NCBI GenBank assembly: GCA_035714625.1
Contig: DASTLT010000109.1
Location: 1-20,029, forward strand
Direction: 5' to 3'
Length of the DNA: 20,029 nucleotides
Origin: GCA-003244245 sp035714625
Lineage (GTDB): Bacteria > Actinomycetota > Actinomycetes > Mycobacteriales > Pseudonocardiaceae
The position numbers and the translations under genes are program-made. The stretch's first letter is position 1. Each line of letters opens with the position of its first letter. A model generated the notes under the pieces. The model was given only the letters and a program-made list of their open reading frames with translations. It did no database searches and was not told where the DNA came from. Positions 6,362 to 13,718 of the stretch are shown in pieces.

Positions 6362-7078
6362 TTACCCGACTCCCACCGTGCTCACGAGGGCGTCCGTCCG
6401 GGACCGCGCTGGCCGGCGGCGGCCGAGCATCCTGCCGGCCCGCCGCTCCAGCAGCCGCATCACCCCGGTGATGGTCAGCGCCAGCAGCAGGTACAGCACC
6501 AGCACCAGCGAGAAGATCGTGAACGCCTGGTGGGTGTACAGCGGGACCAGCACGTCCTGCGCCTGCCAGGTCAGCTCGGCCAGGGTGATCAGGGAGAGCA
6601 GCGAGCTGCTCTTGAGCAGTTGGATGAACAGGTTGTTGAACGGGGGGATCATCTCCAGCACGGCCTGCGGCAGGATCACCCGGCGCATCCGCTGCGCGGG
6701 CGTCAGGCTCAGCGCGACCGCACCCTCATACTGCGCCCGCGGCACCGACTGCACCGCGCCGCGCACGATCTCCGCCCCGTAGGCGCCATGGTTGAGGCCG
6801 AGCACCAGCACCCCGGCCCACAGCGGCACCAACTGAAACCCGATCAGCAGCGGCAGCGAGAAGTAGATGAAGAACAACTGCACGACCTCGGAGGTGCCGC
6901 GGAAGCCCTCGACGTAGCCCCGGCTGATCACGCGCAGGCCCCGCAGCGGCGACAGCAGCGCCAGCCCGGCCGCGAAGGACAGCACGATGGTCAGCCCGAT
7001 CCCGCCCAGCGTGGCGGCCACTGTGGCGGGCAGCCCGTGCAGCAGGGTGGAGACGAGGACCGCGAGGTTGTCCGGCAT
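6362..7078 (-). CDS. ehuC: Ehu-type ABC transporter permease, EhuC-like
   Basis: 238-aa membrane permease paired with the EhuD-like protein. Hydrophobic segments alternate with short loops. The EAA motif region reads QYEGAVALSLTPAQRMRRVI then LPQAVLEMIPPFNNLFIQLL, and KSSSLLSLITLAELTWQAQD is the EhuC-like stretch that follows. The C-terminal tail after LLERRAG is basic and probably cytoplasmic. ATG at 7078 lies 17 bp after the ehuB stop; no strong Shine-Dalgarno is visible, so translation may be coupled to ehuB. If the ehuB frameshift is real, ehuC expression could suffer polarity. Confidence 0.8.
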   Translation of the reverse strand: MPDNLAVLVSTLLHGLPATVAATLGGIGLTIVLSFAAGLALLSPLRGLRVISRGYVEGFRGTSEVVQLFFIYFSLPLLIGFQLVPLWAGVLVLGLNHGAYGAEIVRGAVQSVPRAQYEGAVALSLTPAQRMRRVILPQAVLEMIPPFNNLFIQLLKSSSLLSLITLAELTWQAQDVLVPLYTHQAFTIFSLVLVLYLLLALTITGVMRLLERRAGRMLGRRRPARSRTDALVSTVGVG

Positions 7079-7095
7079 ATCGCGTCACCAGGCCG

Positions 7096-7988
7096 TCAGC
7101 CGGTGCCGCAGAGCTGCGCGGTGGTCAGGTCCCCGGGCAGGTTGGCCGCGGAGAATCCGAACGGCGCGGCGATCTGCACCCACCGGCCGTTATGGGGCAG
7201 GGCCCGCAACTGGGTGTCGAAGGCCTGCCGGAGGTCGGTGTCAGCCTGGCGGAACACGAACCCTCCCGCGGAGACCACCGGTTGTCCGTTGATGATCGGG
7301 ATGAACCCTGGGGTGACCTCGACCGGCACCCCCTCGTGCTGGCGCATCAGCCACTTCAGCGAGATGTCGGTGAGGGAAGCACAGTAGGTGCGCCCTGCGG
7401 TCACGGCCTGCAGCAGCGCGTTCTGGTCGCCGAACACCTGGATGTGGCGCCGGGGCACCCCGCTGTCCGCGGCGTAGCCCTGCTCGACCGCGGCGCTGAG
7501 CACCGCCACGGTCAGGTCCTTCGTGACCAGGTCGGCGAAGGTGCGGACCTGCTGCGGGTTACCCGCGGGCACCAGGAACGCGGTACGCGCCGAGTAGTCC
7601 GGGATGGAGAAGGCTGCCTGAGCGCACCGCTTCGGGGTGATGTTCATCCCGGCGCACACGATGTCGAACTGGCGGGCGTTCAGCGCGGGGATGAGCGAGT
7701 TGAAGTCCACCGTGGTCGCCTGCACTTCACCGATCCCCATGGCTGGCAGCACCGCTCGGGCCACTCCGGAGCCTGCCCGGTGACCCTGCCGCTCGCATCG
7801 GTGAACCCGTACGGCGCCTCGTTCGCAATGCCGATCTTGATTGACCCGCTCTCGCGCGCGTTCGCCAGGGTGTTCCCGCTGCTGGTGCTCGTGCACCCGG
7901 CCGCGAGCAGCAGGCCGCCGAGGGCCAAGCCCCCCGCGGTCCCGGAGAGCCGCAGCACGTCACGCCGGGTAGGCGCACTGCTCGTCAC
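7096..7988 (-). pseudogene. ehuB: Ehu-type solute-binding lipoprotein with frameshift
   Basis: Binding protein of the importer, split between two frames. The first frame has a twin-arginine-like TRRDVLRLSG, a hydrophobic core and lipobox LLLAAGC, then IGIANEAPYGF and GRVTGQAPE. At about 7763-7767 the frame changes, and the homologous protein continues as VARAVLPAMGIGEVQ, DFNSLIPALNARQFDIVCAG and MNITPKRCAQAAFSIPDY to the stop at 7096. Inserting one G (GAGTGG back to GAGGTGG) restores a single ORF of about 297 aa, the usual length. GTG at 7988 has AAGGAG 8 nt upstream. The rest shows no decay, so the indel is either very recent or an assembly error. Confidence 0.8.
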
Positions 7989-8091
7989 GATCACTACTCC
8001 TTCTGCCGGGTGCCCGACGGCGCACAGGGGACCTGATCCGATGCCCTGCGGGCGCGACCTGAACCGCATGACGTGACAGACCGTAGAGGAC

Positions 8092-8119
8092 GCCCTGCCA
8101 GGCCACCACGGGTCAGGGC
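8092..8119 (-). terminator. Weak hairpin in the meaA-ehuB gap
   Basis: GCCCTG at 8092-8097 and CAGGGC at 8114-8119 form a 6-bp stem with a 16-nt loop about 70 bp after the meaA stop. It could end the meaA transcript. The 202-bp gap 7989-8190 should also hold the ehu promoter, but I see no convincing -35/-10 pair. Confidence 0.3.
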
Positions 8120-8190
8120 ACCAGACAGAGAGCGATCGAGGATGCTGTCCGGGTGCTCAGCGCGCTGCGGATCGCCCACCGGGCGGGCGT

Positions 8191-10191
8191 CTACCGGCCC
8201 TGACCGTCCCCACGGGCCCGGATCAGGCGCACGATCTGGTTCATGATCTCGGTGAGCTCGAAGTCCTTGGGAGTGAACACCTGGGCGACGCCCTTGGCGC
8301 GCAGCGCGTCGGCGTCGGTCGGCGGGATGATCCCGCCGACCACCACCGGCACGTCCCCGGCGCCCGCCGCGCGCAACCCGTCGACCACCGCGGGCACCAC
8401 CTCCAGATGCGACCCGGAGAGCACCGAGAGTCCCACCACATGCACGTCCTCCTGCACCGCCGCCGCGACGATCTGCTCGGGAGTGAGCCGGATGCCCTGG
8501 TAAACCACCTCGAAACCGACGTCGCGGGCGCGCACCGCAACCTGCTCGGCGCCGTTGGAGTGCCCGTCCAGGCCAGGCTTGCCGACCAGCATCCGCAGCC
8601 GCTGACCGATCTCCTCGCTGACCGCCCGCACCCGCTCGCGCACCCGCGCGATCGCCGCGCCCGCCTCGCCTGCCACCGCCACGGCTGCCACCCCGGTCGG
8701 CGCGCGGTACTCCCCGAACACCCCGCGCAGTACCCCAGCCCACTCCCCGGTGGTGGCACCCGCGCGGGCACAGGCCAGGGATGGCTCGACCAGGTTGGCG
8801 TCAGTCTTCGCCGCCTCGGCGAGCCGGCCCAACGCCTCGTCCACCGCCGCCTGGTCCCGCCCGGCCCGCCAGGACCGGATCGCCTCGACCGCCTGCGCCT
8901 CGGTCGCCGGGTCGACGGTCTCGACGGTCCGGGCCCCTTCGGCCTGCAGCGGGCTGGGGTCGGTCTCGGTAAACCGGTTGACCCCCACCACCACGTCCTC
9001 GCCGTCCTCGATCCGCCGTCGCCGGGCGGCCAGCGAGGAGACCATCTGCGACTTCATGTATCCGGACTCGACGGCGGCAATGGCCCCGCCCATGCCTTGC
9101 ACCCGGTCGATCTCAGCGCGGGCCCCCTCGGCGATCTCGGCCACCCGCGCCTGCACCACCCGGGAGCCCTCGAACAGGTCCTCGTACTCCAGCAGGTCGG
9201 TCTCGTAGGCCAGCACCTGCTGCATCCGCAGCGCCCACTGCTGGTCCCAGGGCCGGGGCAGGCCCAGCGCCTCGTTCCAGGCGGGCAGTTGCACCGCGCG
9301 GGCCCGGGCGTCCCGGGATAGCGTCACCGCGAGCATCTCCAGCACGATGCGCGCGACGTTGTTCTCCGGCTGCGCCTCGGTGAGCCCCAGCGAGTTGACC
9401 TGCACGCCGTACCGGAACCGGCGCAGCTTCGGGTCCTGGACGCCGTAGCGCTGCCGGCAGGTCTCGTCCCACAGGTGGGCGAAGGCGCGCAACTTGCACA
9501 TCTCCTCGACAAAGCGCACCCCGGCGTTGACGAAGAACGACATCCGTCCGACGACGGTGGCGAAGTCCTGCGGCGCGACCTGGCCGCCGTCGCGTACCGC
9601 GTCGAGCACGGCGATCGCCGTGCACATCGCGTAGGCCACCTCCTGCACCGGGGTCGCCCCGGCCTCCTGCAGGTGGTAGCTGCAGATGTTGATCGGGTTC
9701 CACCTGGGCATGTGCTTGACCGTGTACACCACCATGTCGGTGATCAACCGCAGGCTCGGCCCCGGCGGGAAGACGTAGGTGCCCCGCGACAGGTACTCCT
9801 TGATGATGTCGTTCTGGGTGGTGCCCGACAGGGCCGCCAGGTCCACCCCCTGCTCCTGCGCCACGCTGGCGTAGAGGGCCAGCAGCCACATGGCGGTGGC
9901 GTTGATCGTCATCGAGGTGTTGGCCTGGGCCAGCGGGATACCGTCGAACAGCGTGCGCATGTCGCCGAGGTGGCTGACCGGCACCCCCACCTTGCCGACC
10001 TCGCCGCGGGCCAGCTCGTGGTCGGGGTCGTAGCCGGTCTGGGTGGGCAGGTCGAAGGCCACCGACAGCCCCGTCTGCCCCTTGGCCAGGTTGCGCCGGT
10101 AGAGCGCGTTGGACATGCTGGCCGACGTGTGCCCGGCGTAGGTGCGCATCACCCAAGGCCGGTCCCGAGCACGGTCGCTGGGGTAGGGCAT
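8191..10191 (-). CDS. meaA: MeaA-type (ethylmalonyl-CoA mutase-like) AdoCbl-dependent acyl-CoA mutase
   Basis: Single-chain cobalamin mutase of 666 aa. The N-terminal TIM-barrel domain starts RPWVMRTYAGHTSASMSNAL and contains GLSVAFDLPTQTGYDPDHEL and NTSMTINATAMWLLALYASV. The C-terminal B12-binding domain has LVGKPGLDGHSNGAEQ, with the DxHxxG signature Asp542, His544, Gly547. The N-terminus and the segments QGTTQNDI-like, NSLGLTEAQPENNV and LPAWNEALGLPRPWDQQW match MeaA/Ecm rather than two-subunit methylmalonyl-CoA mutase as I recall them. Ecm isomerises ethylmalonyl-CoA to methylsuccinyl-CoA in the ethylmalonyl-CoA pathway. ATG at 10191 has GGAGGTG six nt upstream. No crotonyl-CoA carboxylase/reductase gene is in this window. 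A related acyl-CoA mutase specificity cannot be excluded. Confidence 0.85.
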   Translation of the reverse strand: MPYPSDRARDRPWVMRTYAGHTSASMSNALYRRNLAKGQTGLSVAFDLPTQTGYDPDHELARGEVGKVGVPVSHLGDMRTLFDGIPLAQANTSMTINATAMWLLALYASVAQEQGVDLAALSGTTQNDIIKEYLSRGTYVFPPGPSLRLITDMVVYTVKHMPRWNPINICSYHLQEAGATPVQEVAYAMCTAIAVLDAVRDGGQVAPQDFATVVGRMSFFVNAGVRFVEEMCKLRAFAHLWDETCRQRYGVQDPKLRRFRYGVQVNSLGLTEAQPENNVARIVLEMLAVTLSRDARARAVQLPAWNEALGLPRPWDQQWALRMQQVLAYETDLLEYEDLFEGSRVVQARVAEIAEGARAEIDRVQGMGGAIAAVESGYMKSQMVSSLAARRRRIEDGEDVVVGVNRFTETDPSPLQAEGARTVETVDPATEAQAVEAIRSWRAGRDQAAVDEALGRLAEAAKTDANLVEPSLACARAGATTGEWAGVLRGVFGEYRAPTGVAAVAVAGEAGAAIARVRERVRAVSEEIGQRLRMLVGKPGLDGHSNGAEQVAVRARDVGFEVVYQGIRLTPEQIVAAAVQEDVHVVGLSVLSGSHLEVVPAVVDGLRAAGAGDVPVVVGGIIPPTDADALRAKGVAQVFTPKDFELTEIMNQIVRLIRARGDGQGR

Positions 10192-10291
10192 CGCGGCACC
10201 TCCAGCAGCACTGCCTGACTGGGGTCGAGACTACTGCTCGGTAGCCGGCGTTCCGGGATGCCGTTGCTCACACCACCCGACAGGGGCCGCG

Positions 10292-11476
10292 CTACTCCAG
10301 GTCGATCCGTTGCCCAGCGGGGGTGACGGTGAACCGCCACCGGTCCGCGGCGGGCCTCCCGGCCTCGACCCACCACTGGTGAGCGGCCTCCACCTCATCC
10401 CACAGCTTCCGCGGACCGAACTGAAGCACGGTGAACTCGCCGTCACTGATGTCGGCGCTGTGGTGGGTGTGGCTGGCCCAGGACCGGGACCACCGGTCCA
10501 CTATCCAGACCACCCCCTCCCCGAAGTCGGGGTTGTAGGGGACATAGGTGAGCTCGCAGCCCGGCACGCGCAGGCTGATCGCGAGCCGGGCGTCGTAGTC
10601 GCCGGTGAACCAGTAGGGGTGCAGGCCGGTGGCGGTCGCCTCGGCGCGGTCCTCGTCATCACCGATGATGTCAAGGACGGGTTTGCGTGGGGGCTCGCGC
10701 TGACCCCGCAGCCGCATGAAGCTGGCGCGGTCCACGATGGATCCGGTGGCAGTGCCGTCGTCGCCCACAGTCAGTGCGACCAGCCCGCCGTTGAAGGAGG
10801 AGTTCGCCCATGGGGTGAGGATCCGCCCCCCCGGCCGGGTCTGAGCCACCCACGGGTACGGGATGGTGGTGCACCCCGCCGTGGAGATCACCCGGTCGTA
10901 CGGGGCGTCTGGAGCATGGCCGAGCTCTCCGTCACCGGTGATCACGGTGACCGCGTCGAATCCACTGTCGGACAAGGCCTTGTAGGCGTGGGCGGCCAGG
11001 TCGGGATCGATCTCGATCGTGGTGATGCGCTCAGCCCCGAGCCGGTGGGCCAGCAGCGCGGCGTGGTAGCCGGTGCCGGTGCCAATCTCCAGCACCTGAT
11101 GCCCGTCCCGGACGTCCAGGGCGGCCAGCATCACCGCGACGATCGCCGGACCCGAGGCCGAGCTGGTGGGCTCCCAGCACATCGACCCTGGCTGCCCATC
11201 GTCGACCTGGGCGATCACTGCTAAATCGCCGTAGGCCCGCTCCAACCATCGCTGCGGGTCCTGGTGGCGGTGCAGCGCGACCAGCAGCGGGTCGGCACCG
11301 TCGTTCTCGATCCAGATGGTGTCCGGGATGAACCGATGCCGGGCCACGGCCAGCATCGATGGCCGCCACTGCGCAAAGCCCTCCCGCCAGCCCAAGCTCA
11401 CGTACCGGTCCGCCGCCACCCGCTCGACCATCCGCCACCGCAGTTCGGCGGGATCGGATTCCACGGCAGCGGTCAC
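10292..11476 (-). CDS. Protein-L-isoaspartate O-methyltransferase-like enzyme, long RiPP-associated type (394 aa)
   Basis: SAM-dependent methyltransferase of the PIMT family. Residues about 104-150 carry the PIMT pattern SSASGPAIVAVMLAAL followed by SAM motif I, VLEIGTGTGYHAALL; motif II is TIEIDPDLAAHAY and the post-motif is YDRVISTAGCTTIPYPW. An extra C-terminal region of about 150 residues follows (WIVDRWSRSW, KLWDEVEAAHQWW). Housekeeping PIMTs are about 210-230 aa; the ~390-aa form with this tail resembles enzymes that methylate Asp in graspetides, lasso peptides, lanthipeptides and imiditides. The start is GTG at 11476, in a GTGA overlap with the 38-aa peptide gene, so the two are co-translated. 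Self-modification of the peptide is inference. Confidence 0.8.
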   Translation of the reverse strand: MTAAVESDPAELRWRMVERVAADRYVSLGWREGFAQWRPSMLAVARHRFIPDTIWIENDGADPLLVALHRHQDPQRWLERAYGDLAVIAQVDDGQPGSMCWEPTSSASGPAIVAVMLAALDVRDGHQVLEIGTGTGYHAALLAHRLGAERITTIEIDPDLAAHAYKALSDSGFDAVTVITGDGELGHAPDAPYDRVISTAGCTTIPYPWVAQTRPGGRILTPWANSSFNGGLVALTVGDDGTATGSIVDRASFMRLRGQREPPRKPVLDIIGDDEDRAEATATGLHPYWFTGDYDARLAISLRVPGCELTYVPYNPDFGEGVVWIVDRWSRSWASHTHHSADISDGEFTVLQFGPRKLWDEVEAAHQWWVEAGRPAADRWRFTVTPAGQRIDLE

Positions 11477-11589
11477 TTCTTCTCGTGCTTGCCCCCGGGA
11501 TCTTCCCGCGGCAAGGGCTGGCCCGGGTTCGGGTTTGAGCCGTTCAAGGTCGGATCCGGCTTCGGCTGCTCCTGCTCGTGCTTACTCAT
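11473..11589 (-). CDS. 38-aa peptide, candidate substrate of the PIMT-like methyltransferase
   Basis: Short gene with ATG at 11589, a GAGGAGAGGTGG purine stretch upstream and TGA overlapping the methyltransferase GTG. It begins MSKHEQEQPKPDPTLNG, continues SNPNPGQPLPRED and ends PGGKHEKK. It is hydrophilic, Pro/Asn/Gly-rich, and has no Cys, Ser/Thr-rich core or hydrophobic signal. The only residue pair prone to succinimide chemistry is Asn16-Gly17; Asp12 and Asp30 are both followed by Pro, which blocks succinimide formation. I do not recognise the sequence. The 4-bp overlap, the good ribosome site and the partner enzyme argue that it is a real gene and possibly a RiPP-like precursor or a small accessory peptide. 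Confidence 0.65.
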   Translation of the reverse strand: MSKHEQEQPKPDPTLNGSNPNPGQPLPREDPGGKHEKK

Positions 11590-11626
11590 GCCTCATGCCC
11601 ACCTCTCCTCTTAATGCAGGGGTCAC

Positions 11627-11645
11627 TCTGGCACGGGCTGCCAGA
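11627..11645 (-). terminator. Hairpin between the 124-aa gene and the peptide gene
   Basis: Perfect 7-bp stem, TCTGGCA at 11627-11633 and TGCCAGA at 11639-11645, with a 5-nt loop. It lies in the 71-bp gap between the stop of the upstream gene and the peptide start. It could be a terminator or attenuator; a palindromic operator is equally possible. No U tract follows. Confidence 0.4.
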
Positions 11646-11660
11646 TGCCGGTAGGCCGCG

Positions 11661-12035
11661 CTAGTGTCCGGTACCGCTCAGCGATTCCAGTGCGGTTCGC
11701 AGCTTCGCGGTGCCCTTGGCGTCGAGCACCGCGCTCGTCGCGGTGCTGCCGTGGAAGTACAGGCTGGTCCGGCCGTTCTCGTGGCCGATCACGACCAGCG
11801 TGCAGGCACCGCCGGACGGGCACCGGGCGGGGATCGTCGACCGGCCGCGCACGGACAGCGCGACGACGAGCAGCTCGACGACCTCCGGGGTGAGTAATGC
11901 CGCGGTGTTCTCACTGCCCTCGTAGCGCAGCGCATGCTTGCCCAGCGGGTCCGGCGCCACCGTCACCGTGCACAAGCGGTCCGATTCGGTACGCGCCGCG
12001 ACCGCGGTGCGGCTGGTCCTGGTCGGTGAGCCCAT
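11661..12035 (-). CDS. Unrecognised 124-aa protein
   Basis: Hypothetical cytoplasmic protein beginning MGSPTRTSRTAVAARTESDR. Start ATG at 12035 has AGGAGGGCG at suitable spacing; an adjacent ATG at 12038 is too close. The N-terminal 20 residues are basic and likely disordered. The rest alternates short strands and one helix: LLTPEVVELLVVALSV, CTLVVIGHENGRTSLYFHG and AVLDAKGTAKLRTALESL. Two Cys flank an insert (PARCPSGGAC). It is not DUF397, DUF6879 or the small cassette family by eye. Its position matters: it is first after promoter box A and its long leader hairpin, and it lies just upstream of the peptide/methyltransferase pair, so it may belong to the same regulon. Confidence 0.65.
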   Translation of the reverse strand: MGSPTRTSRTAVAARTESDRLCTVTVAPDPLGKHALRYEGSENTAALLTPEVVELLVVALSVRGRSTIPARCPSGGACTLVVIGHENGRTSLYFHGSTATSAVLDAKGTAKLRTALESLSGTGH

Positions 12036-12053
12036 CATCGCCCTCCTGTGATC

Positions 12054-12095
12054 GCGGTGGGGCCGGGAGCATCGCCTCCATCCCGGCCTCACCGC
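12054..12095 (-). promoter_or_regulatory. Long hairpin in the leader of the 124-aa gene
   Basis: GCGGTG (12054-12059) and GGCCGGGA (12061-12068) pair with TCCCGGCC (12081-12088) and CACCGC (12090-12095). This gives 14 Watson-Crick pairs around one mismatch, with a 12-nt loop. The mismatch is A-C on the minus transcript but would be a G-U wobble on a plus-strand RNA. The hairpin lies between promoter A and the Shine-Dalgarno of the 124-aa gene, so it could be an attenuator, a stabilising leader or the terminator of the XRE gene upstream. Confidence 0.5.
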
Positions 12096-12124
12096 TGCTC
12101 GTGGCTGGTATCCCTAGTCATTTC

Positions 12125-12159
12125 TATGCACTATTACCAGCTCGATGATGACTATGCAC
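12125..12159 (-). promoter_or_regulatory. Promoter/operator A with paired TGCATA boxes
   Basis: On the minus strand GTGCAT (12154-12159), a 17-bp spacer and TAATAG (12131-12136) make a plausible sigma-70-type promoter. A second GTGCATAG copy follows at 12124-12131, 28 bp from the first, where a repressor would cover the start point. The same TGCATA core occurs in pairs at 15403-15430 and 16140-16165, in front of other array genes. It drives the 124-aa gene. Confidence 0.45.
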
Positions 12160-12202
12160 GGAGGGTGGCTTCTAGTCAAGCGGGCAGCGCTGGCTTACTC
12201 GC

Positions 12203-13102
12203 TCACTCGGCCAGAAACTCGGCAGCCAGCCGGCGAAGCAGGTCACGCGCGCCTTCATCGAACACCGCATCCGCGCCGAGCTTGCCCCACAACTCCAGGT
12301 AGACCGCCACCTCCGTCTGATCACGGATCTGCAGGTCCCGGGTGGCGGTGTCGATGTCCACGTAGACGTCGTCGTCGACGCCCGGTTCGCCGTAGATGCG
12401 GAAGTCGCCCCGCGGCGGAACCCGCTGCACCTGCTTCCACGGGAGGACGCCGAACCGGACGCTCTCCAGCGTGCTGAGCGAGGCGATGTGATGCATCTGG
12501 GCGGCCAGCATCCGCGGATCGTCGTCCGGGCCGGGTCGCCAGCGCAGCGCGGCCTCGGTGACGATGAACTCGAACCGGCGCCCCGGCTCATAAAGTATCA
12601 ACTGGCGCTCGACCCAGGTGGCCAGCGAGGCCGCCTGGTCGCGGGCCAGCATGGGTTGGAAGTCAGCCGCGATCGTGGCCTGCCGGCGGGTGTACTCGGC
12701 CGTCTGCAGCAGACCCGGTACGAGCCGGGTCACAAAGCTGCGGACCATGCTCGCGGTCCGTTCCTCCTGGGCGATCCGCCGCTGCATGCTCGCCGGGCCC
12801 CGGCGGCGAACGTCGTCGATCCAGTTGGTGCTCTGCGCCAGGGCCGCCGCAACCCGCTCGCGCAGTTGCTCAGCGGTCTCCTCGCTCGCCCCTGCGGCGC
12901 GGGCCCAGGCGTGCGCCTCGGCCAGGGTGGGTACCTGGCGGCCGGTCTCCAGCCGGGACACCTTCGACTGGTTCATCTCGGCGCGGGAGCCGAAGTCGGT
13001 CTGGTTCAGCCCGGTGCTCTCCCGCAGCCGGAGCAGCAGCTCCCCGAGCCTGCGGCGCTGCTCGCCCGGCTCGATCGGAGAGTCCTCGCGCTCAGCGCTC
13101 AA
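12203..13102 (-). CDS. XRE-family HTH regulator with DUF5753-type domain (cassette 2)
   Basis: 299-aa DNA-binding protein. HTH about residues 19-70: LLLRLRESTGLNQTDFGS, then MNQSKVSRLETGRQVPT. The DUF5753 signature follows: RLVPGLLQTAEYTRRQ, FEFIVTEAALRWRPGPDDD, and near the end VAVYLELWGKLGADAVFDEG. It is a full-length paralogue of the regulator at 13719-14612, with near-identical recognition-helix region NQSKVSRLET, so both probably bind similar sites. The start is TTG at 13102, overlapping the DUF6879 stop by 4 bp (TTGA), a coupled arrangement. The best candidate targets in view are the TGCATA box pairs, including the one immediately downstream; that link is inference. Confidence 0.85.
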   Translation of the reverse strand: MSAEREDSPIEPGEQRRRLGELLLRLRESTGLNQTDFGSRAEMNQSKVSRLETGRQVPTLAEAHAWARAAGASEETAEQLRERVAAALAQSTNWIDDVRRRGPASMQRRIAQEERTASMVRSFVTRLVPGLLQTAEYTRRQATIAADFQPMLARDQAASLATWVERQLILYEPGRRFEFIVTEAALRWRPGPDDDPRMLAAQMHHIASLSTLESVRFGVLPWKQVQRVPPRGDFRIYGEPGVDDDVYVDIDTATRDLQIRDQTEVAVYLELWGKLGADAVFDEGARDLLRRLAAEFLAE

Positions 13103-13626
13103 TCAGCCATCCGGTCCCGATGCTCGGCCATCCACTGCTCGAACGGCACAGCGTACTTCATCGCCAGGTCCCGACGAGCGATGTAGACCTCGATCGGCTC
13201 CGCAGGCTCAGCCGCCTCCACGAACCGCTCCTGATCGTCGTAGCGCATCACCGCCACCCGCTGCTCGTCAAACATCCAGAAGTCCTCGGTCAAACTCGCC
13301 AGATCAGGATGGGCATCCCGATCAACCAGGAAGACCTCCCTACCGTTCCACGCGCTCATCGGGATGACCGCTAACGCATACCGCGTGTACTCAGCCAGCG
13401 GCCATTCCACAATGTGCACGTCGTACACTCGCCGTCCGGCGGCAGTATAATCTGCAACCTTCTTCAGGAAGGGATGGCTCTCCGGAGTGATCGCTGGTAA
13501 AGACTTACCGGCCTGCCAAGCCTCCCACTCCGGGCCCGGCACGCCCGCGTAGCTCTGGTGCTGCTGCAGGCGGAACGCCTCCCGCTCCATCCTTTCAAAC
13601 TCCGCATATAGATTAATGCCACTCAT
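13099..13626 (-). CDS. DUF6879-family protein (cassette 2)
   Basis: 175 aa. Landmarks are FERMEREAFRLQQHQSYAG, RRVYDVHIVEWPLAEYTRY, DRDAHPDLASLTEDFWMFDE and the C-terminal MKYAVPFEQWMAEHRDR. It is very close to the copy at 15567-16073 and less close to 14621-15136. ATG at 13626 has AGGAGGGCG upstream and overlaps by 4 bp (ATGA) the stop of a degenerate small-gene remnant. The N-terminus (MSGINLYAEFER) differs from the MTLDEL start of its paralogue, suggesting local rearrangement at the 5' end. Role unknown; translated together with the XRE regulator. Confidence 0.82.
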   Translation of the reverse strand: MSGINLYAEFERMEREAFRLQQHQSYAGVPGPEWEAWQAGKSLPAITPESHPFLKKVADYTAAGRRVYDVHIVEWPLAEYTRYALAVIPMSAWNGREVFLVDRDAHPDLASLTEDFWMFDEQRVAVMRYDDQERFVEAAEPAEPIEVYIARRDLAMKYAVPFEQWMAEHRDRMAD

Positions 13627-13718
13627 ACTGCGCCCTCCTGGAAGCTCTCGGACCGACCCGGTATCGACGCCTCAGCGACGTCCGGAACACCGTCACCAAG
13701 GAGGATATCGCCCCCGGT
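13623..13718 (-). pseudogene. Remnant of the small cassette gene (cassette 2)
   Basis: Directly after the stop of the cassette-3 regulator the same frame is open for 31 codons, without a usable start codon, to a TGA in an ATGA overlap with the DUF6879 gene. The product end, VPDVAEASIPGRSESFQEGAV minus a residue or two, resembles the tail of the intact small protein at 15133-15354 (EALYRAGHDSLEGRVT), which has the same 4-bp overlap with its DUF6879 gene. I read it as the 3' end of a lost small gene. The similarity is short, so this is tentative. Confidence 0.45.

Noticed and set aside
8191..8771. Long alternative-frame minus ORFs over the B12-binding domain of the mutase
   Set aside because: Low-complexity Arg/Gly/Ser-rich shadows of a high-GC gene.
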